This document shows positions 27,552 to 36,568 of a DNA stretch of 43,037 bases, piece by piece. Every line of letters starts with the position of its first letter. The stretch's first letter is position 1. The DNA lies in contig JASHPY010000082.1 of the NCBI GenBank assembly GCA_030037855.1, forward strand, positions 1 to 43,037, read 5' to 3'. The notes under the pieces are model-generated. The model saw only the letters and a program-made list of their open reading frames with translations. It searched no databases and was not told the origin of the DNA. Source of the stretch: Thermoplasmata archaeon (GTDB lineage Archaea > Thermoplasmatota > Thermoplasmata > Lutacidiplasmatales > UBA184). The position numbers were made by a program, and so were the translations under genes.

Positions 27552-28366
27552 GGGATCGCCTCCGACGGAAGCGGCACGGTAGTTCCACCGTCCACGAACT
27601 CCGCACTGACGTGCCCGCCGGCGGGGTCGCATCCGGCAGGAACCCCGACGTTCTCGGTCTCGTCGTACGGCGAGCCCGCCGGCACGTCGAGCGCGAACGA
27701 ACCCTGGGCGCAGTCGGCACCGGTCGGAGGCACGACCTGGAACTCGAGGGTCCCGGCGTCTGCGAAGCTCGCGTCATCGACGAATCCGATCGTCACCGGG
27801 ACCTCGGTCTGTCCGTTCGCCTCCATCGGATGCCCGACCGCGATCGAGAGGTTGTCGAACGGGGCGCCCCATGCCCGTTCGCTCTCGACCCCCACCGAGA
27901 CCGTGAACAGGTAAGCGTAGCTCGCGTTGCCCCAGAGGTTCCACTCGAGGTTCTGGTTCTCGGTGAGGAGGCTCGCCCCGCCCGCGTCGACCGGCACGAA
28001 CAGTTCGACCGGAAGGCTCGCGGTGCGTCCGGGCCCGATCGTGGCGGGTCCCGCGGTCGAGTCAACGAGGCGCACGTCGGTATCGTTCAGGACGAGAAAG
28101 TGGAGCGCGAAGTGCTGGATCGCGAAGTAGGTGGGGTTGTTCAGGCTGAAGGACGTGACGATCCCGACCGTGTCGTTCGACTCGAAGCCGACGGTCGCGC
28201 TACCCACCTGGGGGTGAGCCTTCACGATCTGGGTCGCCGAGTACGCGACGAAGCCGACGAAGACGATCAGCACGACCAGCGCGATCGTCGAGAGCCGTCG
28301 GAGCGCGCGCGCCGCTCGGTAGAGACCGGGCGGAGTGGCCGGTTTGCGATAGAACGGGCTCGCCAC
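27548..28366 (-). CDS. membrane-anchored extracytoplasmic protein, LEA14/WHy-like fold suggested
   Basis: N-terminal TM LSTIALVVLIVFVGFVAYSA; then FSLNNPTYFAIQHFALHFLVLNDTDVRLVDST...PGRTASLPVELFVPV. Confidence 0.65.
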   Translation of the reverse strand: MASPFYRKPATPPGLYRAARALRRLSTIALVVLIVFVGFVAYSATQIVKAHPQVGSATVGFESNDTVGIVTSFSLNNPTYFAIQHFALHFLVLNDTDVRLVDSTAGPATIGPGRTASLPVELFVPVDAGGASLLTENQNLEWNLWGNASYAYLFTVSVGVESERAWGAPFDNLSIAVGHPMEANGQTEVPVTIGFVDDASFADAGTLEFQVVPPTGADCAQGSFALDVPAGSPYDETENVGVPAGCDPAGGHVSAEFVDGGTTVPLPSEAIP

Positions 28367-28580
28367 GGGGGCCGCCGCTCAGATTCAGGTGTACGTCGCC
28401 CTTGAATACCTGTCGCACGAGACCCAATCCAATCCCTCCGGCGCCGCACTGTGCGGTTCCATTTTGCGCGTTTCGGGTGCGAAAAACGCGCGACCGGAGC
28501 CACGACTTCCACTTTCGGCGACGGCGCGGTCGGTAGCTTTGACTCCCCGGGCGCGAGTCCCTCGGTTGGGAAGGCCGACC

Positions 28581-28865
28581 ATGGGAACAGAACGATCCTT
28601 CGGACCCGAAGCCGCGGTGCTGAGCGCTCGCCTCGCAGAGCTGAGGGCGGTACGGGTCCAAGCCGGACCCGAGTTCGCTGAGGACGGAGGGATGTGGGTC
28701 GAGGCGGCCGTGATCGCCGGACGGACCGCTAAGGAGCGGGTCCCCGTGGTCGGCCGCGGCACGCGCTGGGAACGACTGCGCGCAGCGGCCGGACTCCCGA
28801 CGCGGTCGGCGCGCGACCGGGTCTCGCTCGCGTTCCTGCCGACGACCGCGCGCGACCGTCCGTAG
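28581..28865 (+). CDS. small hypothetical protein (94 aa)
   Basis: ATG 28581 within ORF 28389..28865; no family recognised. Confidence 0.5.
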   Translation: MGTERSFGPEAAVLSARLAELRAVRVQAGPEFAEDGGMWVEAAVIAGRTAKERVPVVGRGTRWERLRAAAGLPTRSARDRVSLAFLPTTARDRP

Positions 28866-28939
28866 TCTCCCGCCTCCGTCCCGGTCCGCGGCACCCGCAG
28901 GCTTTTCCGAGCGCACCCGGTCGCTCCGGGCGGGACCTC

Positions 28940-29902
28940 GTGGACGCGGTCGACTTCGCCATCTACCGGCACCTCTCCCGGGACGGACTCTCGCGCTTCT
29001 GGGCGTCTCGACGGGTGGTCGACCCGCGCGTATCGGTGCGAGAGATCGCCGAAGCGGTAGGCCGGAGCGAGGCGGGAGTTCGGGGGCGAATGCGCGCGCT
29101 TCGCGACGCGGGCCTTCTTGGAGCGACGGAGGTCACCCTCAACCCTTCGCTCTTCGGCGCCTCGACCCTGGTCGCCGAGATCCCCGTCGAGAGCCCGCTC
29201 GAGTCCGAGGAGGTGTTCCGAGACCTCGCGGTCGCCGACGGGGTCGTGTTCGCGCGCGACGTGCTCGACGAGCAGGACCGAAAGGTGCAGGTCTACGTCG
29301 CGTCGGAGGACTCGGCCGCCGCGACCCGCCGCGTTGCGCTCCTCCGGCGCCTCAACCCGGGCCGCGCCGTCCGGGGTCCCTCCCCCTACTGGATCCCCGT
29401 CGCCACACGCGATCCCACGGAGCTCGACTGGAGACTCCTCGCGGCGTGCCGTCGCCATCCCGACGCGACGGTCGCCCGTCTCGCCTCGGAGTGCCGGGTT
29501 AGCGTGAAGACCGCGGCCCGTCGATTCGACTTGCTCGTCGACTCGCGAGCTTGTTGGTGGGGCTCCGCCCCGGAGGTGACCGAGTGGCCGTTCGCGCTGC
29601 TGCGGCTCTCCCTAGAGGAGAACGCGGACGCGGTCGAGGTTGCCTCCCAGGCCGCCGCCCGTTGCGATAGCTGGCTCCCGGTCGCGGCGGACGGGCTGGG
29701 CACGGACCCTGAGAGCACTCCGAGCACCGTCGCCGGGCTCGTACCGGCCTCGGCTCCGGCCGCGCTGGAGCACTCGGTCCGCAACGTGCTCGAGATCGAT
29801 GGCGTCGCCGACGTCCGGCGTACGTTCGGACTCCGGTCGGCGAGCTTTCCGGGGTGGAGCGACGCCCTCTTGGCACGTCGCCTACCGGCCCGTCTCCGGT
29901 GA
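28940..29902 (+). CDS. Lrp/AsnC-like regulator with two HTH regions
   Basis: GTG 28940; VSVREIAEAVGRSEAGVRGRMRALRDAGLLGATEVTLNPSLFGAS and DPTELDWRLLAACRRHPDATVARLASECRVSVKTAARRFDLL. Confidence 0.8.
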   Translation: MDAVDFAIYRHLSRDGLSRFWASRRVVDPRVSVREIAEAVGRSEAGVRGRMRALRDAGLLGATEVTLNPSLFGASTLVAEIPVESPLESEEVFRDLAVADGVVFARDVLDEQDRKVQVYVASEDSAAATRRVALLRRLNPGRAVRGPSPYWIPVATRDPTELDWRLLAACRRHPDATVARLASECRVSVKTAARRFDLLVDSRACWWGSAPEVTEWPFALLRLSLEENADAVEVASQAAARCDSWLPVAADGLGTDPESTPSTVAGLVPASAPAALEHSVRNVLEIDGVADVRRTFGLRSASFPGWSDALLARRLPARLR

Positions 29903-29990
29903 CGGACGTCCGCGTCCGCCGCGCGGCTCCGTGTACCGCAAGACCTCTTTACGGGGGCCCGCCTCGCCCCGGGACCCATCGAGGGCTGAG

Positions 29991-30524
29991 ATGGTTTCCG
30001 AGCTGGATGCCCTCAAGTCGTGGTTCGCCTACCTCGCGGCCGCCCGTCAAGGCTACCTCGGGGCGTTCGATACGCTATCGTCCAGCGAGCTCGCCCGCGA
30101 CCGGGGTGCGTCGCACCCTTCGCTCGCCGACATCTTTGCTCACTCGCAAGGCGCGCTGTATTTTTGGATTCGAAACTGCGCACCGGATGCGTTCCCGCCC
30201 CCGGAGCCCGACCTCGGCGACCCCGCGACCCTCGCCGAGCTCAAGGCGTTCGAGGCGTACCTCCAGTCCCACGTCCAGCGGTTCGTGACCGCTCTGACGG
30301 AGACCGGGCTCGAGCGCACGGTCCCGATGACGAAGGGGCGGGCCTCGGACCACGACTGCGATCTCCCGGTTCGAGAGATACTCTGGCACCTGGTCGAGGA
30401 GGAGCTCCAGCATCTCGGGGAACTCAATGCGCTTCTCTGGCAGATCGACGTCGAGGCGCCGGTCTACAGCTGGACTCGCTGGGCGCACGACGTCGGTCGG
30501 ATCAAGGACCGTCCGGCCCCGTAG
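29991..30524 (+). CDS. DinB family protein
   Basis: ATG 29991; FDTLSSSELARDRGASHPSLADIFAHSQGALYFWI, VREILWHLVEEELQHLGELNALLWQI with spaced His residues. Confidence 0.8.
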   Translation: MVSELDALKSWFAYLAAARQGYLGAFDTLSSSELARDRGASHPSLADIFAHSQGALYFWIRNCAPDAFPPPEPDLGDPATLAELKAFEAYLQSHVQRFVTALTETGLERTVPMTKGRASDHDCDLPVREILWHLVEEELQHLGELNALLWQIDVEAPVYSWTRWAHDVGRIKDRPAP

Positions 30525-30531
30525 CGGCCGT

Positions 30532-30900
30532 TCACGCCGAGAGGCCCTTTCCGGAGTCCTGCACGGAGTTGCCGAACGAGGTCAGTCGCTTCACCTTGCC
30601 GTTCTCGATCTCGAAGACGTCGCAGAACTGAACCCGCCAGAAACCGCCCTCCTTCTTGGCGCCGCGAGCCGTGCCCTCCGCTACCACGACCCCGTGCTCC
30701 TCGGTCATCCGGCCGACGCGGGTCTCGTACTCCCGCATTCCCCGATTCTCGATGAACGCGGCCTTCCCGAGCGTTCGGACGCCCGTGGCGGGGACCCCTT
30801 CGGCCCACTCGATCAGCTCGACATCGTCGGCCAGCAGCCGTCGGTAGTCGGTCCCGGTACTGGCGAAGAAATCCTCGACGACCTTCTTGTTGGCACTCAT
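30532..30900 (-). CDS. SnoaL/NTF2-like protein
   Basis: ATG 30900; KKVVEDFFASTGTDYRRLLADDVELIEWAEGVPATG...WRVQFCDVFEIENGKVKRLTSF. Confidence 0.75.
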   Translation of the reverse strand: MSANKKVVEDFFASTGTDYRRLLADDVELIEWAEGVPATGVRTLGKAAFIENRGMREYETRVGRMTEEHGVVVAEGTARGAKKEGGFWRVQFCDVFEIENGKVKRLTSFGNSVQDSGKGLSA

Positions 30901-30925
30901 GGCGCAAGGGGGCACCGCCGGCGAA

Positions 30926-30934
30926 GTAAAAAAT
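30926..30934 (-). promoter_or_regulatory. TATA-box-like element (ATTTTTTAC)
   Basis: About 26-34 nt upstream of ATG 30900. Confidence 0.5.
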
Positions 30935-30994
30935 CGGTCGGTACCGCTCGGACGACCGCTCTCGGGAGTGGCCCTCGGTCTCGGGTCGGCGAGA

Positions 30995-31066
30995 GCCACT
31001 GGAGGGATTTGAACCCCCGACCTGCTGATTACGAATCAGCTGCTCTGCCAGCTGAGCTACAGTGGC
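30995..31066 (-). tRNA. tRNA-Thr (anticodon CGT)
   Basis: Reverse complement GCCACTGTAGCTCAGCTGGCAGAGCAGCTGATTCGTAATCAGCAGGTCGGGGGTTCAAATCCCTCCAGTGGC; 7-bp acceptor GCCACTG/CAGTGGC, anticodon stem GCTGA/TCAGC, loop TTCGTAA, T-loop TTCAAAT; CCA not encoded, no intron. Confidence 0.96.
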
Positions 31067-31093
31067 GCGGACGGCACGACCACCGGGAGCGCC

Positions 31094-32347
31094 CTATAAT
31101 GGTGCCGCTTTGGTGCCTTCTCCGAGCGCGTCGAGCGCCTCCGTGACGTCACGGACGAGGTCCGCCGGGTCTTCGATCCCGAAGGCGAGTCGTACGAGCC
31201 CGTCGTCGATCCCGGCCGCCGCCAGCTCGGCCTCGGAGGCGTGACGGTGGGAAGTAAGTCGGGGAATGCTCGCGAGGCTCTCCACGCCTCCGAGGCTCGC
31301 CGCGACGTGGACGAACCGAAGGTGCCGGAGGAACCGGTCCGCCGCCGACACGCCGCCCCGGAGCGAGAGCGCGACCACCCCGCCCCGACCGCGCATCTGC
31401 CGGGTCGCGATCGCCTCCTCGTCCGGGCTCGCCCGTCCCGGATAGTGAACGCGCGCGACCGCCGGGTGACCGGCCACCGCCGACGCGACGCGCGCCCCGT
31501 TCTCGTTCTGTCGCTCGACGCGGAGCGCGAGGGTCTTCAGGCTGCGGGCGAGCAGGAACGCGGCGAACGGGTCGAGCGCCGACCCGAAGTACGTCTTCTG
31601 ATCGATGCGCCCGACGAGCGCCTTCGCGCCGACGACCGCGCCCGCGATCAGGTCCGAGTGCCCGCCGAGGTACTTCGTCGCGCTGTGGACGACCAGGTCC
31701 GCGCCGAGGGCGAGCGGCCGCTGGTTGATCGGGCTCGCGAAGGTATTGTCGACCACGAGGAGCGCCCCGACCGCGTCCGCGGCGCGTGCCCAGCGAGCGA
31801 TGTCGTGGACCCGAAGGGTCGGGTTCGTCGGGCTCTCGAGCATCACGAGCCGGGTACGGGGATCGACCCGGCCCTCGGGGGTCTGCGCTTCGTCGTCCGA
31901 GAGCACGCGGACCCCGATTCCCATCCGCGGAAGCAGGTCGGTCAGGAGGTCCGTCGTGCCCCCGTAAAGGCCGCCCGCGGAAACGACCTTGTCGCCGGTC
32001 TGGACGAGCGAGAGCACGGTCGACGTGATCGCACCCATCCCCGAGCCGAACAGCTTCGCGGCTTCGCCCCCCTCGAGCTGCCGGATCAGTTCCGCCGGCA
32101 CGTCGGCGGTCGGGTTCTCGAAGCGGGTGTAGAGATACGCGCGGTTGAACTCGGTCGACTCCGAGTGCTCGGCGGGCCAGTGGTAGGTCGACGTCTGATA
32201 GATCGGCGGCGTGACCGCGCCGGCGTTCCAGTCGGGTCGGCGGGCGCCGTGCACGAGTCGGGTCGTCGGTCCGACCCACTCGGGGAGCGGCTCGAATCCC
32301 CGCCTCCGGGCCGGGGGCCCGGAGCCCGGCGGTTCGGGTGACGTCAC
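31094..32347 (-). CDS. Cys/Met metabolism PLP-dependent enzyme (cystathionine gamma-synthase/lyase-like)
   Basis: GTG 32347; TPPIYQTSTY, YTRFENPT, FGSGMGAITSTVLSL, VDNTFASPINQRPLALGADLVVHSATKYLGGHSD (PLP Lys), SLGGVESLASIPRLTSH. Confidence 0.92.
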   Translation of the reverse strand: MTSPEPPGSGPPARRRGFEPLPEWVGPTTRLVHGARRPDWNAGAVTPPIYQTSTYHWPAEHSESTEFNRAYLYTRFENPTADVPAELIRQLEGGEAAKLFGSGMGAITSTVLSLVQTGDKVVSAGGLYGGTTDLLTDLLPRMGIGVRVLSDDEAQTPEGRVDPRTRLVMLESPTNPTLRVHDIARWARAADAVGALLVVDNTFASPINQRPLALGADLVVHSATKYLGGHSDLIAGAVVGAKALVGRIDQKTYFGSALDPFAAFLLARSLKTLALRVERQNENGARVASAVAGHPAVARVHYPGRASPDEEAIATRQMRGRGGVVALSLRGGVSAADRFLRHLRFVHVAASLGGVESLASIPRLTSHRHASEAELAAAGIDDGLVRLAFGIEDPADLVRDVTEALDALGEGTKAAPL

Positions 32348-32877
32348 GCTCCCGGCTCCGCGGTCGGAGAACGGTCCCGCAGGATCCCGAGCCGTGCCGG
32401 GGCGCCCAGTTCGCGCAGATAGGCCGCGACCGGCTCCGGTACGAGCGGCTCCCACCCCGCACCGCTCGCGAGGCGCGCTCGCACGACCTCGCCCTCGAAC
32501 TTCGCCCGCTCGACGAGCTTCGGGCTCTCCACGGCGTATCCCGCGTCCTCGAACAGGCGACGGGTGAGCGGGTTGTTCGTGTAGATCCGCTCGAACCGGG
32601 GGAGGAGCGACTCCACGTACCTCACCCAGAGCGCGTGGCGGTCGATGTCGGGGATCGGCAACGCGAGGACGCGCTCGACCCGCGCCCCCCCGAGGGCCCG
32701 GTGGATCATCTCGAGGCGCTCGCCGCTCGTGAACGGGTTCTTCCACGTGTACGACGCCTGGGCGCTGCCCACGCCGAGGATCAGCTCGTCATCCGGCCGT
32801 GCGGCGCGGACTTCCCGAACGATCGCGAGGTGACCCAGGTGGAACGGCTGGAACCGACCGACCAGGAGACCCCGCAC
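32344..32877 (-). CDS. archaeal-type nicotinamide-nucleotide adenylyltransferase
   Basis: RGLLVGRFQPFHLGHLAIVREV, LILGVGSAQASYTWKNPFTSGERLEMI, NPLTRRLFEDAGY. Confidence 0.93.
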   Translation of the reverse strand: MRGLLVGRFQPFHLGHLAIVREVRAARPDDELILGVGSAQASYTWKNPFTSGERLEMIHRALGGARVERVLALPIPDIDRHALWVRYVESLLPRFERIYTNNPLTRRLFEDAGYAVESPKLVERAKFEGEVVRARLASGAGWEPLVPEPVAAYLRELGAPARLGILRDRSPTAEPGA

Positions 32878-32890
32878 GGGCCCGTCGATA

Positions 32891-33127
32891 TCACTCGGGG
32901 GTCAAATCTTCCACGTCGTCCAGGAACTCGTCGATGTGCGGACAGCGCGCGGTGAGGTAATGGCGACAGTGCGAGCAGTGCGTGTCGTTCCACGCGGGCC
33001 GGAGCTGGCGGTTGAACTCGTAGCACGGGCGGTTCGTGAACCGCTCCTCGTCGGTCTCGTCCGGGTCCGCGGGGTACGTCGGCGCGGGGAGCGGCGTGTG
33101 CACCGGGCTGCGGAACGTTCCCTTCAC
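32891..33127 (-). CDS. small Cys/His-rich protein, overlaps lonB stop
   Basis: 78 aa: ...[49 protein letters not shown] overlaps lonB TGA by 4 nt. Confidence 0.7.
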   Translation of the reverse strand: MKGTFRSPVHTPLPAPTYPADPDETDEERFTNRPCYEFNRQLRPAWNDTHCSHCRHYLTARCPHIDEFLDDVEDLTPE

Positions 33128-35151
33128 GACCCCGCCGGCCGCCCCGGAGGCGCGGGCGCGTTCACCGTCGGGGGCGGCGGCAGCTCGTCTCCGGATCGGC
33201 TGGTGGCGTGGACCATCGCGGCGAGGCGCTCGAGCAGCGACTCCTTCTTCGAACCCTGGCCGACCAGTGCATACTTCAGCACGTCCCGCAGGGTGCCGAC
33301 CGGGATCACCTCGATCGCGCCGCGGTATCGGGACTCGAGGACGAGGTCGTCGAGGTTGTCCTGAGGGATCAGCACCCGCTTGATGCCCGAATCCGCGGCC
33401 GCTTCGACCTTCGCGGTCACGCCGCCGACCGGGAGCACCTGGCCCCGGACCGAGAGCGAGCCGGTCATCGCCACCGACTGGTCGACCGGCACGCTCTCGA
33501 GCGCGCTGATGACGGCGGTCGCGATCGAGACCGAGGCGCTGTCGCCCTCGACCCCGTCGGACGTCCCGACGAACTGGATGTGGATGTCGTAGCGCGAGAT
33601 GTCCTCGCCCGTGTACTTCTTGATCAGCGCGCTCACGTTCTGCACGGCCTCGCGGGCGATCTCGCCGAGCTTTCCGGTCGCGACCACGACGCCGCCGTCC
33701 CGCGTCTGCGCCGGGGTCACCTCGGCGACGATCGGCAGCACGATGCCCGAGAACTCGGCCATGCCGGTCTGGGCGTTGATCGCCGCGAGCCCGTTCACGA
33801 TCCCGACGGCCGCGCCGTCGGTCGAGAACATCCGGTACTCCTTGCGGCGCTCGATGTACCGATCCGCGATCTGCTGCTCGAGCGAACGGCTCGCGCGCTT
33901 CGCGCGCACGACCTGCTCGGCGTGAACGAGCGGGACGCCCTCCGAGAGCGCGATGTCGCCGGCGACCCGGACGAGGCCCCCGAGCTCGCGAAGCCGAAGG
34001 GTCAGCTGTCCCGAGCGGCCCGAGCGGCGCTGGGCCTCCCGGACGACCTCGAGGACCGCGGCGGTGTCGAAGTGCGGGATCTTCTTGTCCTTGAGGATCT
34101 CCTGCGCGACGAACCGGACGAGCTTCATCCGGTTCTCGTTCGTGTCCGGCATCGTCGTCTTGACGTAGAGCTCGTAGCCGTACCCCCGGATCCGCGAGCG
34201 GAGCGCGGGGTGCATCGTCTGCACGCTGTCGACGTTGCCCGCCGCGACCAGGACGAAGTCGGACGGGACCGGTTCGGTCTTCACCATCGCGCCGGCCGAG
34301 CGCTCCGACTGGCCGACGATCGGGAACTTGCGCTCCTGGAGCGCGGTGAGCAGCGAGTGCTGGCTCTCGATCTTGAGCAGGTTGATCTCGTCGATGAACA
34401 GCACCCCGCCGTTCGCGCGGTGGATCGCGCCGACCTCGACCCGGTCGTGGGGGGGCGTCTCGAGCCCGCCGGACTGGAACGGGTCGTGCTTCACGTCGCC
34501 GAGGAGCGCGCCGGCGTGCGCGCCGGTGGCGTCAACGAACGGAGGGCGGTCGTCCGGCGTGTGGGAGACGAGGAGCTTCGCGACCCCGACCCCCGACTCG
34601 TTCCGACCGCCCGAGAAGCGTACGACGGCGTAGATGATGAACACGATCAGAATCCCGATCAGGAGCGCCGTGAGGTCCTTCTCTTCGATCACGATGTAGA
34701 GCGTGATCGCGAAGACCGCCAGCGCGAGCACGATGAACAGGATCGTCCGCTGCTCCTTCTTCTGCGCCGCCTCGAGCTTCTGGGCCGCGACGATCTCCTT
34801 GCCCTTCCCCGCCGGCACGACCCGGATCTTCGGCTCGTTCGAGTCTTCGTTATTCGGGTAGGCGAGGATGTCCTGGAGCTGCTCCTTCGGCAGGAAGTCG
34901 GTCATCGCCCGCGCGAGCATGCTCTTGCCCGTTCCGGGCTCGCCGATCAGCATCATGTGCCGCTTTTGGGTCGCGGCCTTGCGCGCGACCTCGACGGCCT
35001 CGTCCTGCCCGATCACCTGGTCGAGCAGGCGCGGCGGCACCTCGATCTGCGCCGTCGACTGGAACGGGAGATTGCGACCCCACTCATCGAGGTCGGCCGC
35101 GACGACCGGCTCCGGGGCTGGGTTCGACGGTGTGTCCGCGCCTTCTGCCAT
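33124..35151 (-). CDS. lonB: archaeal membrane-anchored Lon protease (LonB type)
   Basis: Walker [15 protein letters not shown], two TM segments inserted in AAA domain ([37 protein letters not shown]), [11 protein letters not shown], protease [55 protein letters not shown]. Confidence 0.95.
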   Translation of the reverse strand: MAEGADTPSNPAPEPVVAADLDEWGRNLPFQSTAQIEVPPRLLDQVIGQDEAVEVARKAATQKRHMMLIGEPGTGKSMLARAMTDFLPKEQLQDILAYPNNEDSNEPKIRVVPAGKGKEIVAAQKLEAAQKKEQRTILFIVLALAVFAITLYIVIEEKDLTALLIGILIVFIIYAVVRFSGGRNESGVGVAKLLVSHTPDDRPPFVDATGAHAGALLGDVKHDPFQSGGLETPPHDRVEVGAIHRANGGVLFIDEINLLKIESQHSLLTALQERKFPIVGQSERSAGAMVKTEPVPSDFVLVAAGNVDSVQTMHPALRSRIRGYGYELYVKTTMPDTNENRMKLVRFVAQEILKDKKIPHFDTAAVLEVVREAQRRSGRSGQLTLRLRELGGLVRVAGDIALSEGVPLVHAEQVVRAKRASRSLEQQIADRYIERRKEYRMFSTDGAAVGIVNGLAAINAQTGMAEFSGIVLPIVAEVTPAQTRDGGVVVATGKLGEIAREAVQNVSALIKKYTGEDISRYDIHIQFVGTSDGVEGDSASVSIATAVISALESVPVDQSVAMTGSLSVRGQVLPVGGVTAKVEAAADSGIKRVLIPQDNLDDLVLESRYRGAIEVIPVGTLRDVLKYALVGQGSKKESLLERLAAMVHATSRSGDELPPPPTVNAPAPPGRPAGS

Positions 35152-35333
35152 GCCGGCGCCTGGACCCGGAAGACCGGGTGGTTCGCCGACCGAACTATGC
35201 GGAGGTCTCTATAAATCACTTAGGGGAAACCGGGGCCACCTCGCCCCCGGAGACGGCGAAGTTTTCGGGCCGGATCGTCGGCCGTAGGTCCTTCGTTATC
35301 TATCGACCCGGGCTCCGTGGCCGGGACTCCCCT

Positions 35334-36215
35334 GTGACCGACCGCTTGGACGGAAAACCGGTCGCGGCGGCGATCGACGCTCGCACCCGGGACGCCGTCC
35401 GGGCCGGCGCGCCGCCCTCGCTCGTCAGCGTCCATCGCGGCGTCGACAGCCCGTTCCGCTTCTACCTGCGACGGCAGGCACGAGCGGCGGAGTCGGTCGG
35501 GGTCGCCTTCCGCGAAGCCGCCCTCGGGCCGACCGACGGCCCCGAAGAGCTGGTCGCCCGCCTCCGGGAGCTCGACCGGGACCCGTCGGTCCACGCGGTC
35601 CTCCTCGAGCACCCGCTCCCCGCCCCGTTCGACTTCCGCCGCGCGATCTCCGAACTGCGGCCGGAAAAGGACGTCGACGGAGTCGGGGCCGTGAACCTCG
35701 GCCGCCTGGTCTCGCAACGGCCGACCCACGTCCCCGCGGTCGCCCGAGCGGCGATCGCGATCGCCCGGCACTATCGGCTGCCGCTCGAGGGCGAGCCGGT
35801 CGCGGTGATCGGCCGGTCGGAGACCGTCGGCCTGCCGCTCGCGATCTGCCTCGCGGGGCGCGCCGAGGGGATGCACGCGACCGTGACGATCGCCCACTCG
35901 CGCACCCGGGACCTCGGGAGGTCGCTCGCCGGCGCGCGAACGATCTTCTCCTGCGTCGGGCAGCCGGGGCTGCTCGACCGTGAGGTCGTTCCCGAAGGCG
36001 CCGCGATCGTCGACGTCGGCCTCTCGAGCGTTCCGGACGCGGCGGCGAAGGGCGGTTTCCGCGCGGCCGGCGACGCCGACCCCGTGGTGCTCGACGGGTG
36101 GGCGTCCGCCCTCTCGCCCGTGCCCGGCGGGGTCGGGCCGGTGACGGTCGCGGAGCTGATGTCGAGCGCCGTACGCGCCCGGGACCTGCTCGCCCGTGGG
36201 GGAAGCTCGGGGTGA
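35334..36215 (+). CDS. folD: bifunctional methylenetetrahydrofolate dehydrogenase/cyclohydrolase-like
   Basis: GTG 35334; VHAVLLEHPLPAPFDFRRAISELRPEKDVDGVGAVNLGRLV, VAVIGRSETVGLPLAICL, DVGLSS, ALSPVPGGVGPVTVAELM. Confidence 0.9.
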   Translation: MTDRLDGKPVAAAIDARTRDAVRAGAPPSLVSVHRGVDSPFRFYLRRQARAAESVGVAFREAALGPTDGPEELVARLRELDRDPSVHAVLLEHPLPAPFDFRRAISELRPEKDVDGVGAVNLGRLVSQRPTHVPAVARAAIAIARHYRLPLEGEPVAVIGRSETVGLPLAICLAGRAEGMHATVTIAHSRTRDLGRSLAGARTIFSCVGQPGLLDREVVPEGAAIVDVGLSSVPDAAAKGGFRAAGDADPVVLDGWASALSPVPGGVGPVTVAELMSSAVRARDLLARGGSSG

Positions 36216-36568
36216 ACGCGCGCGCCGCGCCCCGCGCGATCGCGAAGCCCCTGCTTCACTGCCGCGACTGCCCGATGTGGTACGGGGCGGAGGACGGCGG
36301 CTGGGGTCCGTGCTCCATCAAGCACCGCCGGGGCGACCGGCGGTACCTCACGTGGGGAGGCCACGAGTGCGACGAAGGCTACGTCCCGCCGACCACGGCG
36401 CCGGTCTTGACGCGCGCGGACGAGTTGAGCGGATTGCGCTCGACCTCGAGGGCATCCTCGGTCGGGTACACCTCGACCTCGAACGCCGGCCAGGGCAGTC
36501 GGCGCGCGACCCGCCGGAGGCGCTCGGGACCGAGCTCGAGGCGACGGCGTTCCGCGTCCCGTCGGTAG
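36212..36568 (+). CDS. small Cys-rich protein overlapping folD stop; 3' part overlaps radical SAM gene antisense
   Basis: GTG 36212 overlaps folD TGA; VNARAAPRAIAKPLLHCRDCPMWYGAEDGGWGPCSIKHRRGDRRYLTWGGHECDEGYVPP...; C-terminal half Arg/Ser-rich and possibly not genuine. Confidence 0.55.
   Translation: MNARAAPRAIAKPLLHCRDCPMWYGAEDGGWGPCSIKHRRGDRRYLTWGGHECDEGYVPPTTAPVLTRADELSGLRSTSRASSVGYTSTSNAGQGSRRATRRRRSGPSSRRRRSASRR

Noticed and set aside
31241-32341. 366-aa plus-strand ORF
   Set aside because: Antisense to the PLP enzyme gene, spurious composition.
33208-35214. 668-aa plus-strand ORF
   Set aside because: Antisense to lonB, His/Asp/Arg-rich shadow translation.
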